Shown here in pieces: positions 16,969 to 26,540 of a stretch of DNA of 64,000 nucleotides. Below the pieces are notes generated by a model, which saw only the letters and a program-made list of their open reading frames with translations, did not search any database and was not told where the DNA came from. Position 1 is the stretch's first letter. Each line of letters begins with the position of its first letter. A program made the position numbers and the translations under genes. Source of the stretch: an uncultured bacterium (GTDB taxonomy: Bacteria > Planctomycetota > JAJSAM01 > JAJVHW01); assembly GCA_937996235.1 (NCBI GenBank), contig CALKVK010000012.1, forward strand, positions 62,001 through 126,000. The letters run 5' to 3'.

Positions 16969-17364
16969 TCACGCCGGGCGGCGCGGCGGAGCCTCGGGGT
17001 CGGCCACGTCCTCGGCCAGCGCCCAGCCCAGTCCGGCGACGCCCGCGACGAGCGACATGCCGACGAACGACGCGAGCACCGGGGCCGCCGCCTCGCGGTA
17101 GGCGCGGGTCACGTCGGCCGTCGTGACGGCCGGGCCGAGCTGCGCGAGGTCCTTCCACGCGCGGAGCATGGTGTGCGCTCCCGAGAGCACGCCGACGCAG
17201 AACGTCGCCAGCGCGAACCAGAGCGTCAACCGCCGGGCGCGGCGCTCGCGGCGCCACTGCCCGCGCACCGCGCAGACGATGCCCGCCACCACGAGCAGCA
17301 CGAGCAGCGGCAGGGTGACGAGCCCCACCCACCGGATGTCGAACATCGGCCCGCCCGCGCCCAT
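16969..17364 (-). CDS. Small three-helix membrane protein, unknown
   Basis: 131 aa with three hydrophobic segments (about residues 13-33, 47-68 and 93-113) separated by basic and short polar loops. The last loop and helix faintly recall the MotA/TolQ/ExbB proton-channel fold, but too little is conserved to claim it. ATG 17364 has GGGAGG ten bases upstream; an internal ATG at 17346 is possible. It is divergent from the Bat-type operon, sharing a 156-bp promoter region in which I see no clear motif. The 119 bp between its stop and the amidotransferase start hold only short GC-rich inverted repeats. Confidence 0.6.
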   Translation of the reverse strand: MGAGGPMFDIRWVGLVTLPLLVLLVVAGIVCAVRGQWRRERRARRLTLWFALATFCVGVLSGAHTMLRAWKDLAQLGPAVTTADVTRAYREAAAPVLASFVGMSLVAGVAGLGWALAEDVADPEAPPRRPA

Positions 17365-17520
17365 CCTGTCGGCCTCCCTGCCCGTGCGCGTGCGCACGCT
17401 ACCAAAGGCGCGACGCCGTCGCGCAGGCTCCTTCGCGCCCCCGCCGGGTGCAGCCGGTAGATTCGCCTGCGGCCGCCCCGGCCGCGGCGCGCGGGCCCGG
17501 GCTGCCGAGGAGGACCCGCC

Positions 17521-19794
17521 GTGCTCTCGACCGGAAGCTCCCACGTCCCCGCGGCGCGACTCCGTGCCGCGGTCTGCGGCGCACTCCTCGCGTGCGCGGC
17601 CGTCGCGGCCGCCCAGGACGCGCCGCAGGAGGGCCCGTTCGGGCCGCGCGGCGGGCAGGTGGGTCCGCCGTCCGTGCCGACGAGCCGCGAGGCCATGTGG
17701 CGCGCGCCGACGGCGGAGGACTGGGCGAAGCCCTGCCTCATCACGTGGCAGCGCACGTGGGAGGACGCGGTCGCCGTGGCGCACGCGACGGGCAAGCCGA
17801 TCCTCGTCTGCGTCAACATGGACGGCGAGATCGCGAGCGAGCACTACGCGGGGGTGCGGTATCGCGAGCCCGAGACCGCGAAGCTGTACGAGCCGTACGT
17901 CACCGTGATCGCGTCGGTCTACCGCCACACGCCGACCGACTTCGACGAGCAGGGGCGCCGCATCCCGTGCCCGCGCTTCGGCGGCGTCACGTGCGGCGAG
18001 CACATCGCGCTCGAGCCGGTCGTGTACGAGAAGTTCCTCGACGGGAGGCGCATCGCGCCGCGCCACATCATGGTCGAGCCGGACGACGCGGGCAGCTTCC
18101 GCGAGAGCTTCGACGTCTACTACGCGAACGACACGGCGTCGGTCTTCCAGGCCATAGAGGACGGCATCGCGCTGCGCGGCAAGGAGCCGCTGCCGCCGAC
18201 CGTCAAGGGCGACCGGCCCGTCGTCGAACGCGTCGCCAGCCGCGACGTGGACGACCGCCGCGCGGTCGAGGCGGCGTACGCCGGCGGCGACGCCGCCCTG
18301 CGCCGCGACCTCCTGCGCGCGGCGCTCGCCCACCCGGAGGCGGCGCCGCTCGACCTCCTGCGGCTCGCCGTCTTCGGACTCGACACGGACCTCGCCAAGG
18401 AGGCCCGCGCCGCGCTCGCGAAGACGGAGACGGCCGACGCGGCGGAGCTCATCTCCGACGCGCTGCGCGCCCCGATGGCCGACGCGGAGCGCGAGACGCT
18501 GCTGGCGACGCTCGACCGGCTCGGCAAGACGTCGCAGCGCGCGTGGTGGCTGGCGGTCGTGCAGCGCGGGCTCTCCGGCGGCGGCGCCGACGTGGACCCG
18601 CACGCGTGGTCGAAGGCCCGCTCGGCGGACGCCGCCGACGGCAGCGGCTCCGGCACCTACGACGCGCCGCAGGACTGGTACGGCGTGGAGTCCGAGCAGG
18701 GGCGTCTCGCCGCCGCGGCGCGCACGACGCCCGACGACCCCGCGCTGCAGCTCGACCTCGCGGAGAAGTCGCTCGCGGTCGCCATCGACGCGGACAAGGC
18801 GCTGCGCGGCGACCCGCGCATGGCGCGCGCGTTCGCGCGGCACTACTTCGACGAGGCCCGCCGCTCGGCGCAGCACGCGGGCGAGCTCGGCTCGGACGAC
18901 TGGCGCGTGACGGGCGTGCAGGCGCTCGTCGCCTACTACGGCGGCACGCGCGACGACGCCTACCCGCTCGCCGAGGAGGCGGTGCGCCGCCTGCCGCCGG
19001 GCGACGGGAGCTGGAACTCGATGGCGCTCCTCACCATCTACGGCGAGGGCCGCTGGAGGGCGATCCAGGCCGCGGTGCGCGAGAAGCGCGAGTGGCCGTC
19101 GAAGTGGCTGGCCGACCTGCACTCCGCGTACTCGATCCTGCTCGAGCACCCGCTCGGCAACGACGCGCAGGTGGCGTGGCACTTCGACATCCTCGCGTGG
19201 CTGCGGGCGCGCGATCGCGCGCGCGAGGTGCTCGACGCCGGCCTGCGCCGGTTCCCGAACTCGTCCGAGCTGCACGCGCGGCTGCGCCGCACCGTGCTGC
19301 GCGAGCGCGGCGTGGACGCGCTCGAGGCGGAGTACGAGCGCCGCCTCGCCGCGGAGGACCCGCCGCGCGACCTCGAGTGGTTCGCGGGCTACGCGTCCAC
19401 CGTCGCGGCCGAGTTCTTCCGCGGTGCGCGCAACACGGAGAAGGCCGTGGCCGCGTACGGGCGCTCCATCGAGCACTTCGAGCGCGCGCTCGCGGCGAAC
19501 CCCTCGGTGAAGGAGTCCGTGGACCGCTACGTCGCGCTGGCGCTCGCCGGCCGCGCGCGCGTCCGCTACCAGGTGAACGAGGACGCGGCGGCGCTCGACG
19601 ACGTCCTCGCGTCGTTCGCGCGCGACCCGGGCGCCGCCGGCACGCGCGACGGCGCGGGCATCACGCCCGGCGAGACCGCGCAGATGCTCCTCGCGCGCCT
19701 GCGCGAGAAGCCCGAGACCGCCGAGGCGGGCATCCGTCTCGAGGCGGCGATGGGCGAGATCGACCCCGAGCTCCTGCGCCCGGACCGCCCGTGA
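17521..19794 (+). CDS. Secreted thioredoxin-like/TPR protein heading the Bat-type operon
   Basis: 757 aa. A signal peptide (residues 1-32, ending AAVAAAQ) precedes a thioredoxin-like segment (about 60-190: WEDAVAVAHATGKPILVCVN, then a EPYVTVIASVYRH strand). The usual CxxC is absent: only CVNMDG is found, so a redox role is unlikely. From about 230 to the end it is helical with TPR spacing (YGRSIEHFERALAANPSVKES). GTG 17521 is supported by GAGGAGG about eight bases upstream. Its stop overlaps the GTG of the MoxR gene (GTGA). Bat operons often include TPR and periplasmic partners, so a scaffolding role at the envelope is plausible. Confidence 0.75.
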   Translation: MLSTGSSHVPAARLRAAVCGALLACAAVAAAQDAPQEGPFGPRGGQVGPPSVPTSREAMWRAPTAEDWAKPCLITWQRTWEDAVAVAHATGKPILVCVNMDGEIASEHYAGVRYREPETAKLYEPYVTVIASVYRHTPTDFDEQGRRIPCPRFGGVTCGEHIALEPVVYEKFLDGRRIAPRHIMVEPDDAGSFRESFDVYYANDTASVFQAIEDGIALRGKEPLPPTVKGDRPVVERVASRDVDDRRAVEAAYAGGDAALRRDLLRAALAHPEAAPLDLLRLAVFGLDTDLAKEARAALAKTETADAAELISDALRAPMADAERETLLATLDRLGKTSQRAWWLAVVQRGLSGGGADVDPHAWSKARSADAADGSGSGTYDAPQDWYGVESEQGRLAAAARTTPDDPALQLDLAEKSLAVAIDADKALRGDPRMARAFARHYFDEARRSAQHAGELGSDDWRVTGVQALVAYYGGTRDDAYPLAEEAVRRLPPGDGSWNSMALLTIYGEGRWRAIQAAVREKREWPSKWLADLHSAYSILLEHPLGNDAQVAWHFDILAWLRARDRAREVLDAGLRRFPNSSELHARLRRTVLRERGVDALEAEYERRLAAEDPPRDLEWFAGYASTVAAEFFRGARNTEKAVAAYGRSIEHFERALAANPSVKESVDRYVALALAGRARVRYQVNEDAAALDDVLASFARDPGAAGTRDGAGITPGETAQMLLARLREKPETAEAGIRLEAAMGEIDPELLRPDRP

Positions 19795-20780
19795 CCGACG
19801 TCCACGCGCTCGCCGAGCGCATCGCACGCGAGAGCTCGTTCCTGCGCGACGTGGTGCGCGAGGTCGAGAGCGTGATCGTCGGGCAGCGCGCGCTGCTCGA
19901 CGGTCTGCTCATCGGCCTCCTCGCCGACGGCCACGTGCTGCTCGAGGGCGTGCCCGGTCTCGCGAAGACCCTCGCGGTGCAGTCGCTCGCGACGGCGCTC
20001 GGCGGCACGTTCCGCCGCGTGCAGTTCACGCCCGACCTGCTCCCGTCGGACCTGATCGGGACGCAGGTGTTCTCGCCCAAGACCGGCGAGTGGACGGTGC
20101 ACGAGGGGCCCGTCTTCGGCAACGTGGTCCTCGCCGACGAGATCAACCGCGCGCCGGCGAAGGTGCAGTCGGCGCTGCTCGAGGCGATGCAGGAGCGGCA
20201 GGTGACGCTCGCGGGCGAGACGCGCGCGCTGCCGTCGCCGTTCCTCGTCCTCGCGACGCAGAACCCGGTGGAGCTCGAGGGCACGTACCCGCTGCCCGAG
20301 GCGCAGGTGGACCGCTTCCTGCTGAAGGTGGTCGTCGGCTATCCGTCGCGCGACGAGGAGCGCCAGATCGTGCGCCGCATGGCCGCGACGACCTCGCGCC
20401 CCGCCGCGCGCTGCGTGGCGTCGCCGGACCAGGTGCTCGCCGCGCGCGCGCTGCTCGACGAGGTGCACGTGGACGACCGCGTGCTCGGCTACGTCGTCGA
20501 CGTCGTCTTCGCGACGCGCGTCCCCGCCGAGGCGGGTCTCGCCGAGCTGACGCCGCAGATCCTCTACGGCGCGTCGCCGCGCGCGTCGATCGCGCTGACG
20601 CGCGCGGCCCGCGCCCGCGCGTTCCTCGCGGGCCGCGGCTACGTGACGCCGCACGACGTCAAGTCGGTTGCGCTCGACGTGCTGCGGCACCGCGTCATCA
20701 CCACGTACGAGGCGGAGGCCGAGGGGCTCACGTCGGTGGACGTCGTCCGCCGCGTGCTCGACACCGTCCCGGTCCCCTGA
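19791..20780 (+). CDS. MoxR-family AAA+ ATPase
   Basis: 329 aa. Walker A GVPGLAKT, Walker B VLADEINRAPAKVQSALLEAM, shown here as its core DEINRAP, sensor ATQNPVE and the MoxR signature GTYPLPEAQVDRFLLK are all present; the C-terminal lid domain ends the protein. MoxR ATPases act as chaperones with von Willebrand A partners, and the next genes encode a DUF58 protein and two VWA proteins. The GTG start overlaps the previous stop by four bases. Confidence 0.96.
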   Translation: MTDVHALAERIARESSFLRDVVREVESVIVGQRALLDGLLIGLLADGHVLLEGVPGLAKTLAVQSLATALGGTFRRVQFTPDLLPSDLIGTQVFSPKTGEWTVHEGPVFGNVVLADEINRAPAKVQSALLEAMQERQVTLAGETRALPSPFLVLATQNPVELEGTYPLPEAQVDRFLLKVVVGYPSRDEERQIVRRMAATTSRPAARCVASPDQVLAARALLDEVHVDDRVLGYVVDVVFATRVPAEAGLAELTPQILYGASPRASIALTRAARARAFLAGRGYVTPHDVKSVALDVLRHRVITTYEAEAEGLTSVDVVRRVLDTVPVP

Positions 20781-20785
20781 ACGGC

Positions 20786-21754
20786 GTGGCCCGCCCCGAC
20801 GCGCCCCCCGTCCAGAACCCCGTCGCGAACGCCGTCGAGCCGGACCGCGAGCACGACGTCGAGCTGGCCGAGCTGCTCGACGAGGTGCGGCGCATCGACG
20901 TGCTCTCGCGGCGCGTGGTGACCGACGTGATGGCGGGCGGCTGGAACTCGGCGTTCCGCGGCTCCGGCATGGTCTTCGACGAGGTGCGCGAGTACGTGCC
21001 CGGCGACGACCCGCGCAGCGTGGACTGGAACGTGACGGCGCGCGTCGGGCGGCCGTTCGTGAAGCAGTTCGTCGAGGAGCGCGAGCAGACCGTGCTGTTC
21101 CTCTTCGACCTCTCGGCGTCGATGGACAGCGGCTTCGGCGCGCTCACGGCGCGGCAGATGGCGGCGCGCGTCGTCGCGTGCCTCGGGCTCTCGGCCGTCC
21201 GCAACGGCGACAAGGTGGGACTGATCGCGTGCGGCGCCGAGGTCGAGCGCCACGTCCCGGCGCAGAAGGGTCTCGCGCACGTCCTGCGCATCGTCCGCGA
21301 CTGCCTCGCGCTGCCGCCGCGCGCGCCGGGCACGGACCTGGCCGCGGCGCTCACGCTCGCGACGCGCGCGGAGCGGCGGCGCGCGGTCGTGTTCCTCGTC
21401 TCGGACTTCCTCGGCGAGGGCTTCGAGCGCGCGCTCGCGCCGTGCGCGCGGCGCCACGACGTCGTCGCCGTGCGGCTGCTGACGCCCGCGCTCGACGCGC
21501 TGCCGCGCGCGCTCGTGCACGTCGTCGACCCCGAGACGGGCGTGCGGCGTCTCGTCGACGGACGCGACCCGCGCACGCGCGGCGCGTACGAGCGGCGCGT
21601 CGCCACGTGGCGCGCGCGCACGGCCGACGCGCTCCGCCGCGCGGGCGCCGACCTGATGGACGTGCCCGTGCCGCGCACCGCCGACCGCCACATGATCGCG
21701 CGCCCGATCCTGCGCTTCTTCCGCATGCGCGCCGAGCGCGGGGCGAAGCGATGA
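20786..21754 (+). CDS. DUF58 domain protein
   Basis: 322 aa. The DUF58 hallmark, FDEVREYVPGDDPRSVDWNVTARVG, is seen here as VREYVPGDDPRSVDWN, followed by a VWA-like fold (LFLFDLSASM carries a DxSxS MIDAS-like motif; VFLVSDFLGEG). These proteins are standard partners of MoxR in Bat-type operons. The start is taken as GTG 20786, five bases after the moxR stop. Its stop overlaps the next ATG. Confidence 0.9.
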   Translation: MARPDAPPVQNPVANAVEPDREHDVELAELLDEVRRIDVLSRRVVTDVMAGGWNSAFRGSGMVFDEVREYVPGDDPRSVDWNVTARVGRPFVKQFVEEREQTVLFLFDLSASMDSGFGALTARQMAARVVACLGLSAVRNGDKVGLIACGAEVERHVPAQKGLAHVLRIVRDCLALPPRAPGTDLAAALTLATRAERRRAVVFLVSDFLGEGFERALAPCARRHDVVAVRLLTPALDALPRALVHVVDPETGVRRLVDGRDPRTRGAYERRVATWRARTADALRRAGADLMDVPVPRTADRHMIARPILRFFRMRAERGAKR

Positions 21755-22353
21755 GGCGCGCCGTCGCCGCCTGCGTCGCGCTGGTCGCGTCCGTCGGCGC
21801 GACCGCCGCTCGCGCCGCGGAGTCCACGCCCGCGGGCCCGCCCGAGCTGCCCGGCGAGCCGCTCGCGGAGCCGTTCCCGTGGTGGCTCGCGGGCGTGGCG
21901 GCGCTCGGAGCCGCGGCTGGCGTCGGCGTGCTGGTGCGGCGGCGCGGCGCGCACGCTCCCGCGCCCGGGACGCCGCGCGACGCGCCCGTCGCGGAGGACG
22001 CCGTCGCCGCGGCGCGCGCCGCCGCCGAGAGCGCCCTCGCCGCGCTGCGCGACGCCGCGTGCGCCGACCCCGCCGCGGTGCAGGCGTGGCACGACCGCGC
22101 CGCCGCGGTGCTGCGCACGTACGTCGCGGCCGCGTTCGGCGTCGGCCGCCCCGAGGCGACGACCGAGGAGCTGCTCGCGGACGCCGCGACCGCGGCGCGC
22201 CTCGGCGCGGACCTCACCGCGCGGCTCGGCGCTCTGCTCCGCGACGCCGACCTGGTGAAGTTCGCGTGCGACGTGCCCGACGCCGCGCGCCGCGCCGCGT
22301 ACGCCGACGCGGCGACGGCGCTCGTCCGCGAGTCCGCGGGGCGCACGCGATGA
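21751..22353 (+). CDS. DUF4381-like membrane protein
   Basis: 200 aa. A signal peptide or first helix (residues 1-22), a Pro-rich linker with PFPWWLAGVAALGAAAGVGV as a membrane helix (about 44-63), then a helical cytosolic part with DLVKFAC in the position typical of DUF4381 proteins, which sit between DUF58 and BatA in these operons. There is no catalytic motif. Start and stop both overlap neighbours (ATGA). Confidence 0.75.
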   Translation: MRRAVAACVALVASVGATAARAAESTPAGPPELPGEPLAEPFPWWLAGVAALGAAAGVGVLVRRRGAHAPAPGTPRDAPVAEDAVAAARAAAESALAALRDAACADPAAVQAWHDRAAAVLRTYVAAAFGVGRPEATTEELLADAATAARLGADLTARLGALLRDADLVKFACDVPDAARRAAYADAATALVRESAGRTR

Positions 22354-23366
22354 GCGCCGCGTTCCACGCGCTCACGGGTCTCGAGCTGCTCGCGCCGTGG
22401 CGGCTCGCGCTCGTGCTGCTCGTCGTGCTCGCGCTCGTGCTGCGCCGCCGCACGCCCCGCGCGGCGCTCGCGTTCCCGCCCGCACGCTTCCTCGACGCGG
22501 ACGCCCGCGACCCGCACGACACGCCCGCGCCGCGCCCCGTCCGCGTGCGGCTCGTGGCCCTGCCGCTCGCGCTCGAGACCTGCGCGCTCGTCTGTCTCGT
22601 CGTCGCGCTCGCCGAGCCCGTGCGGCGCACGCCCGACCCGCGGCGCGCGGAGGGCATCGACGTGGTGCTCGTGCTCGACGTCTCGTCGTCGATGACCGCG
22701 CGCGACCTCGACCGCACGCGCACGCGCCTCGACGTCGCACGCGACGCCGCCGCGCAGTTCGTCGCGGGCCGGCCCGACGACCGCATCGGGCTGGTCACGT
22801 TCGCGCGCTTCGCCGACGTCGTCGCGCCGCCGACGCTCGACCACGGGGCACTGCTCGCGCTGCTCGACGGCGTCACGCCGGTCCGCGCCGACGGGCCCGA
22901 GGACGCGACGGGCCTCGGCACCGCGCTCGCGCGCACGGCCGCGCTGCCCGCGCCCGACGACACCGCCCGCGCGCGCGTCGCCGTGCTGCTGACCGACGGC
23001 GCCGAGAACGTCGCGCTGCCGGGCGCGCGCGACGAGATCGCGCCGCTGCACGCCGCCCAGCTCTGCGCGGAGCGCGGGCTGCGCGTCCACACCGTCGCGA
23101 TCGGCGGCGGCGACGCGTCGGCCCCGGCGACGGACCCGCGTCAGCTCGCGGCCCTCGCCGCGGCGACCGGCGGCCGCGCGTTCGCCGCACGCGACGCGGG
23201 TGCGCTCGCCGGCGTCTACGCGGCCATCGACACGCTCGAGAAGCGCGCGGCGCCCGAGCAGCGCTTCCTTCTCGAGGAGCGCTTCGAGCCGTTCGCGCTC
23301 GCGGCGCTGGGGCTGCTGGCCCTCGCAGGGCTCGCGCACGTCGCGCTCGGGGTCGCGCTGCCGTGA
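22350..23366 (+). CDS. BatA-like von Willebrand A membrane protein
   Basis: 338 aa. Two N-terminal helices (about 15-30 and 63-85), a VWA domain with an intact MIDAS motif DVSSSM (DxSxS), the later TGLGTAL threonine region and LTDGAEN, then a C-terminal helix (FALAALGLLALAGLAHVAL). The arrangement is that of BatA/BatB aerotolerance-type proteins, with VWA outside the membrane. Partner of the MoxR ATPase. Overlaps both neighbours by four bases. Confidence 0.92.
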   Translation: MSAAFHALTGLELLAPWRLALVLLVVLALVLRRRTPRAALAFPPARFLDADARDPHDTPAPRPVRVRLVALPLALETCALVCLVVALAEPVRRTPDPRRAEGIDVVLVLDVSSSMTARDLDRTRTRLDVARDAAAQFVAGRPDDRIGLVTFARFADVVAPPTLDHGALLALLDGVTPVRADGPEDATGLGTALARTAALPAPDDTARARVAVLLTDGAENVALPGARDEIAPLHAAQLCAERGLRVHTVAIGGGDASAPATDPRQLAALAAATGGRAFAARDAGALAGVYAAIDTLEKRAAPEQRFLLEERFEPFALAALGLLALAGLAHVALGVALP

Positions 23367-24358
23367 GCGGCACGTTCACGCTGCTCCGGCCGGAGGCGTG
23401 GCCGCTGCTGCTGCTCGCGCCCGCCGCGCTCGCGCTGCTCGTGCTCTCGGACCGCGCGCGCGGCGCGCGACTGCACGCGCTGCTCGGCCCGCGTCCGCGC
23501 CGCACGGCGAGCGAGCTCGCGCCGCAGAGGCGCCTCGCGCGCCGCGTGCTCGTCGCCGCCGGCGTGCTCGCCGTGACGTCGGCGCTGCTGCGCCCGGCGT
23601 GGGGCGACGCCGCACGCCCCGCACCGCCCCGCGTGGACGTGGCCGTGTGCCTCGACGTCTCGCGCTCGATGCTCGCGCGCGACGTGGCGCCGTCGCGCCT
23701 CGCCGCCGCGAAGGGCGCTCTGCGCACGCTCGCCGAGGGCGCGCCGGGCGAGCGCTTCGCGCTCGTCGTCTTCGCCGGCGAGCCGCGTCTCGTCGTGCCG
23801 CTCACGCGCGACGCGGCGACGTTCGCGGAACTCGTCGACTCCGTCGATCCGCTCTCGGTCGGCCGCGGCGGCACCGACCTCGGCACCGCGCTCCTCGCCG
23901 CGGCCGACGCGCTGCCCGAGGGCGGCGGCGTCGTGCTGCTCGTGACCGACGGCGAGGACCACGGCGGGCGCGGACTCGCGGCGGCGCAGGCGCTCCGCGG
24001 TCACGGCGTCGTCGTCCACGCGGCCGGCCTCGGCACGCCGCTCGGCGGCCGGGTGACCGTCGCGGACGGCAGCGGCGAGTCGTTCCTGCGCGACGCGTCG
24101 GGCGGCGAGGTGGTCTCGACGCTCGACGCCGCCGCGCTGCGCCGCGTCGCCGAGGCGACGGGCGGCACGTACGTGGACGCATCCGCGGGCGAAGGCGCGC
24201 TGCTCGACCTGTACGAGCGCCGGCTCGTGCCCGCAGCGCGCGCGGCGACGCACGACGACGAGCGCCGCCGCCGCCGGTCGCGCGCGCCGTGGCCGCTCGC
24301 CGCGGCGTTCGTCGCGTGGCTCGCCGCGCTCGCGCTCGGGGAGCAGCTCCGCCGATGA
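23363..24358 (+). CDS. BatB-like von Willebrand A membrane protein
   Basis: 331 aa. Same plan as the preceding gene: N-terminal helices, a MIDAS motif DVSRSM, the threonine loop RGGTDLGTAL, LLVTDGEDHGGRG, and a C-terminal helix (PWPLAAAFVAWLAALALG). The two VWA proteins are likely paralogues forming a hetero-complex. The GTG start overlaps the previous stop (GTGA), and the stop overlaps the next ATG. Confidence 0.92.
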   Translation: MSGTFTLLRPEAWPLLLLAPAALALLVLSDRARGARLHALLGPRPRRTASELAPQRRLARRVLVAAGVLAVTSALLRPAWGDAARPAPPRVDVAVCLDVSRSMLARDVAPSRLAAAKGALRTLAEGAPGERFALVVFAGEPRLVVPLTRDAATFAELVDSVDPLSVGRGGTDLGTALLAAADALPEGGGVVLLVTDGEDHGGRGLAAAQALRGHGVVVHAAGLGTPLGGRVTVADGSGESFLRDASGGEVVSTLDAAALRRVAEATGGTYVDASAGEGALLDLYERRLVPAARAATHDDERRRRRSRAPWPLAAAFVAWLAALALGEQLRR

Positions 24359-25164
24359 CGCGCGTCACCGCCTGCGCGCTCGCGCTCCTCGCGCCGCTCC
24401 TCGCGGCGTGCGACGCGACGGCCGCGGGCCGCGCCGCCTACGCCGAAGGGCGATTCGACGACGCGCTCGCGGCGTTCACCGCCGCCACGGAGCGGGCGGG
24501 CGACGGCGCGTCGGCGGAGCTCCACTACGACCGCGCCCTCGCGGCGCTGCGCGCGGGCGACGTCGCAGTCGCGGAGTCCGCGGCCGACGCCGCCGCCGAG
24601 CGCGGCGGGCCGCGCTTCGCGGCGCTGCGCGACTTCGTGCACGGCAACGCGTCGTTCGCGCGCGCGGAGCTCGCGGCGGCGCAGGCCGCGTCGGTCGAGG
24701 CCGAGCCGTTCGCGTTCGACGTCGCGGTGCGTCACGCCGAATCGGCCGAGCGCGCGTGGCGGCGTGCCGCCGCTGCACGCGCCCCGTGGCCGGAGGCCGA
24801 GCGCAACGTGCTCCGCGCGCAGGCGCTGCTCGAGGAGCTGCGGCGCAGGAAGGCCGAGGCCGACGCGCGCCGCGGTCGGAAGACGCCGGGCGCACCCCCG
24901 CGTCCGCGCGACCTGAAGCCGACGGATCGTCCGCCCGACGCGCCAGAGGACGGCGAACCGCCGCCGCCACCGCTCCCTCCCCCGCCGCCGCGACCGGCAC
25001 CGGAAACGACGACCGACGCGCCCCCCGCGGGCGGCGCCGTACCGCTCGCGCCGGGAGAGATCGCGCGCGTCGCCGACGCGCTGGCGCGCAAGGAGCGCGA
25101 GAAGCGCCGTGTGCGCGCGGCCGAGCAGCGCGCCCGCACCCCGGGCACGGAGAAGGACTGGTGA
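24355..25164 (+). CDS. BatC-like TPR lipoprotein
   Basis: 269 aa. A lipoprotein signal (MTRVTACALALLAPLLAAC), then TPR-like helices (YAEGRFDDALAAFTAATER; HYDRALAALRAGDVAVAES), then a long Pro/Asp/Arg-rich disordered stretch (about 180-235) and a basic tail. BatC proteins in Bat operons are TPR proteins in the same position between BatB and BatD. It probably recruits or spaces VWA partners at the outer face of the cytoplasmic membrane. Confidence 0.85.
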   Translation: MTRVTACALALLAPLLAACDATAAGRAAYAEGRFDDALAAFTAATERAGDGASAELHYDRALAALRAGDVAVAESAADAAAERGGPRFAALRDFVHGNASFARAELAAAQAASVEAEPFAFDVAVRHAESAERAWRRAAAARAPWPEAERNVLRAQALLEELRRRKAEADARRGRKTPGAPPRPRDLKPTDRPPDAPEDGEPPPPPLPPPPPRPAPETTTDAPPAGGAVPLAPGEIARVADALARKEREKRRVRAAEQRARTPGTEKDW

Positions 25165-26519
25165 TGCGCGGCCCGCGCCTGCACGCGCTGCTCGCGCTCG
25201 TCGTGTGCGCCGCAGCGGAGCTCGCCGTCGCAGAGGAGCGTGGCGGCGACGATCCCGGCGCTCCGCGCGTCGAGCTGATCGCACCGTCCGGACGCGTCTA
25301 CGCGGGCCAGGTCGTGTCGCTCGGCGTCCGCGTGCGCATCGGACGCACGTACGCGGAAGAGCGCCTGGTGCAGTCGTTCCAGACGCGGCTCGACCTGCCC
25401 GTGCGCGTCGTGGCGCCGTGGCTCGACGGCACCGACGAGATCGTTCCGGTACCGCCCGCGCCGCCCGACGAGGGCGCGACCCTCGCTCTGAACGACGCGG
25501 TGGTGCGTGCACCCGTGCGCCGTGACGACGCGCAGGGCGAGACCGTCGTGGAGGTCGCGCGACGCTTCCGTCTGGCCGAGCCGGGCGAACTCGCGCTGAC
25601 GGCTCCGGAACTGCGTTTCACGGTCGCTGCACGCTTCGACGACGACGTCCTGCGCGGCCGCGTGCCGCGCGATCCCCACGATGCGCGCGCCGTCGCGAGG
25701 GAACTGCGGCTCGACGTGCGACCGCTGCCCGACTCCGGACGGGACGCCGCGTTCGGCGGCGCGGTCGGCACGTTCACGGCGCGCGCGCGCGTCAGCCCCG
25801 CGCGGGTCACGAGCGGCGCGCCCGCGCGCATCGTCCTCGAGATCGAGGGCGACGGGGACCTGCAGGGGTTCGATCCGCCGCGTCCCGCGGACTCCGCCGC
25901 GCTCCACGTCGAGGGCGTGCTCGACGAGATCCGCGACGGGAGGCGCGTCGTCACCTACGTGGTCCTCGCGGGCAGCGGCGGCACGCACACGCTGCCGCCG
26001 CTCGAGTTCACGGCCTTCGACCCGGCGCAGGAGCGCTACGTCGTCGTGCGCACGGAGCCGCTCGTGCTCGCGATCGAGGGTCCGGAGCTCGCGCCCCTCT
26101 TCCCCCCCGCCGCACCGCGGCCGCCCGACCGCACGGGCGCCGCGCTCCTCATCGGCCTCGTCCTCGGTCTCGTCGGGCTCGTGGTGCTGCTCTTGCTGCG
26201 CGGACGCAGCGACCGCCGGTACGTGGCGGGCGTCGATGCCTCGCGCGCGGCCGCGGTCAGCGCCGGCGCCTACGCCGCGGAAGGCGACGCCATCGCGGGC
26301 GCGCTCGCCGAGTACCTCGCGGTGCGCCTGCGCTGCCCGCCTGCGGCGGTCGTCGGTCCGGACCTGGCGGAACGCCTCGTGCGCGCGGGCGTGGACGCCG
26401 GTCTCGCCCGCGAGACCGCCGAGCTGCTCGAGGAGCTCGTCGCCGCGCGCTACGGCGGCACGGCGCCCGCCGACGCGCGCGAGCGCACCGACCGCGTGCT
26501 CGACGCGCTGTCGCAGTAG
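25164..26519 (+). CDS. BatD-like membrane protein
   Basis: 451 aa. Signal peptide (residues 1-24), then tandem beta-rich segments (VYAGQVVSLGVRVRIG; ARIVLEIEGDGDLQGFDPP) as in the BatD/oxygen-tolerance family, a membrane helix (LLIGLVLGLVGLVVLLLLRG, about 330-350) and a helical cytosolic tail. ATG 25164 forms TGATG with the previous stop; GTG 25161 is equally possible. It is the last gene of the operon and is convergent with the aldo/keto reductase gene 21 bp away. Confidence 0.85.
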   Translation: MRGPRLHALLALVVCAAAELAVAEERGGDDPGAPRVELIAPSGRVYAGQVVSLGVRVRIGRTYAEERLVQSFQTRLDLPVRVVAPWLDGTDEIVPVPPAPPDEGATLALNDAVVRAPVRRDDAQGETVVEVARRFRLAEPGELALTAPELRFTVAARFDDDVLRGRVPRDPHDARAVARELRLDVRPLPDSGRDAAFGGAVGTFTARARVSPARVTSGAPARIVLEIEGDGDLQGFDPPRPADSAALHVEGVLDEIRDGRRVVTYVVLAGSGGTHTLPPLEFTAFDPAQERYVVVRTEPLVLAIEGPELAPLFPPAAPRPPDRTGAALLIGLVLGLVGLVVLLLLRGRSDRRYVAGVDASRAAAVSAGAYAAEGDAIAGALAEYLAVRLRCPPAAVVGPDLAERLVRAGVDAGLARETAELLEELVAARYGGTAPADARERTDRVLDALSQ

Positions 26520-26540
26520 CCCGAAACGCCGCGGCGCGGT

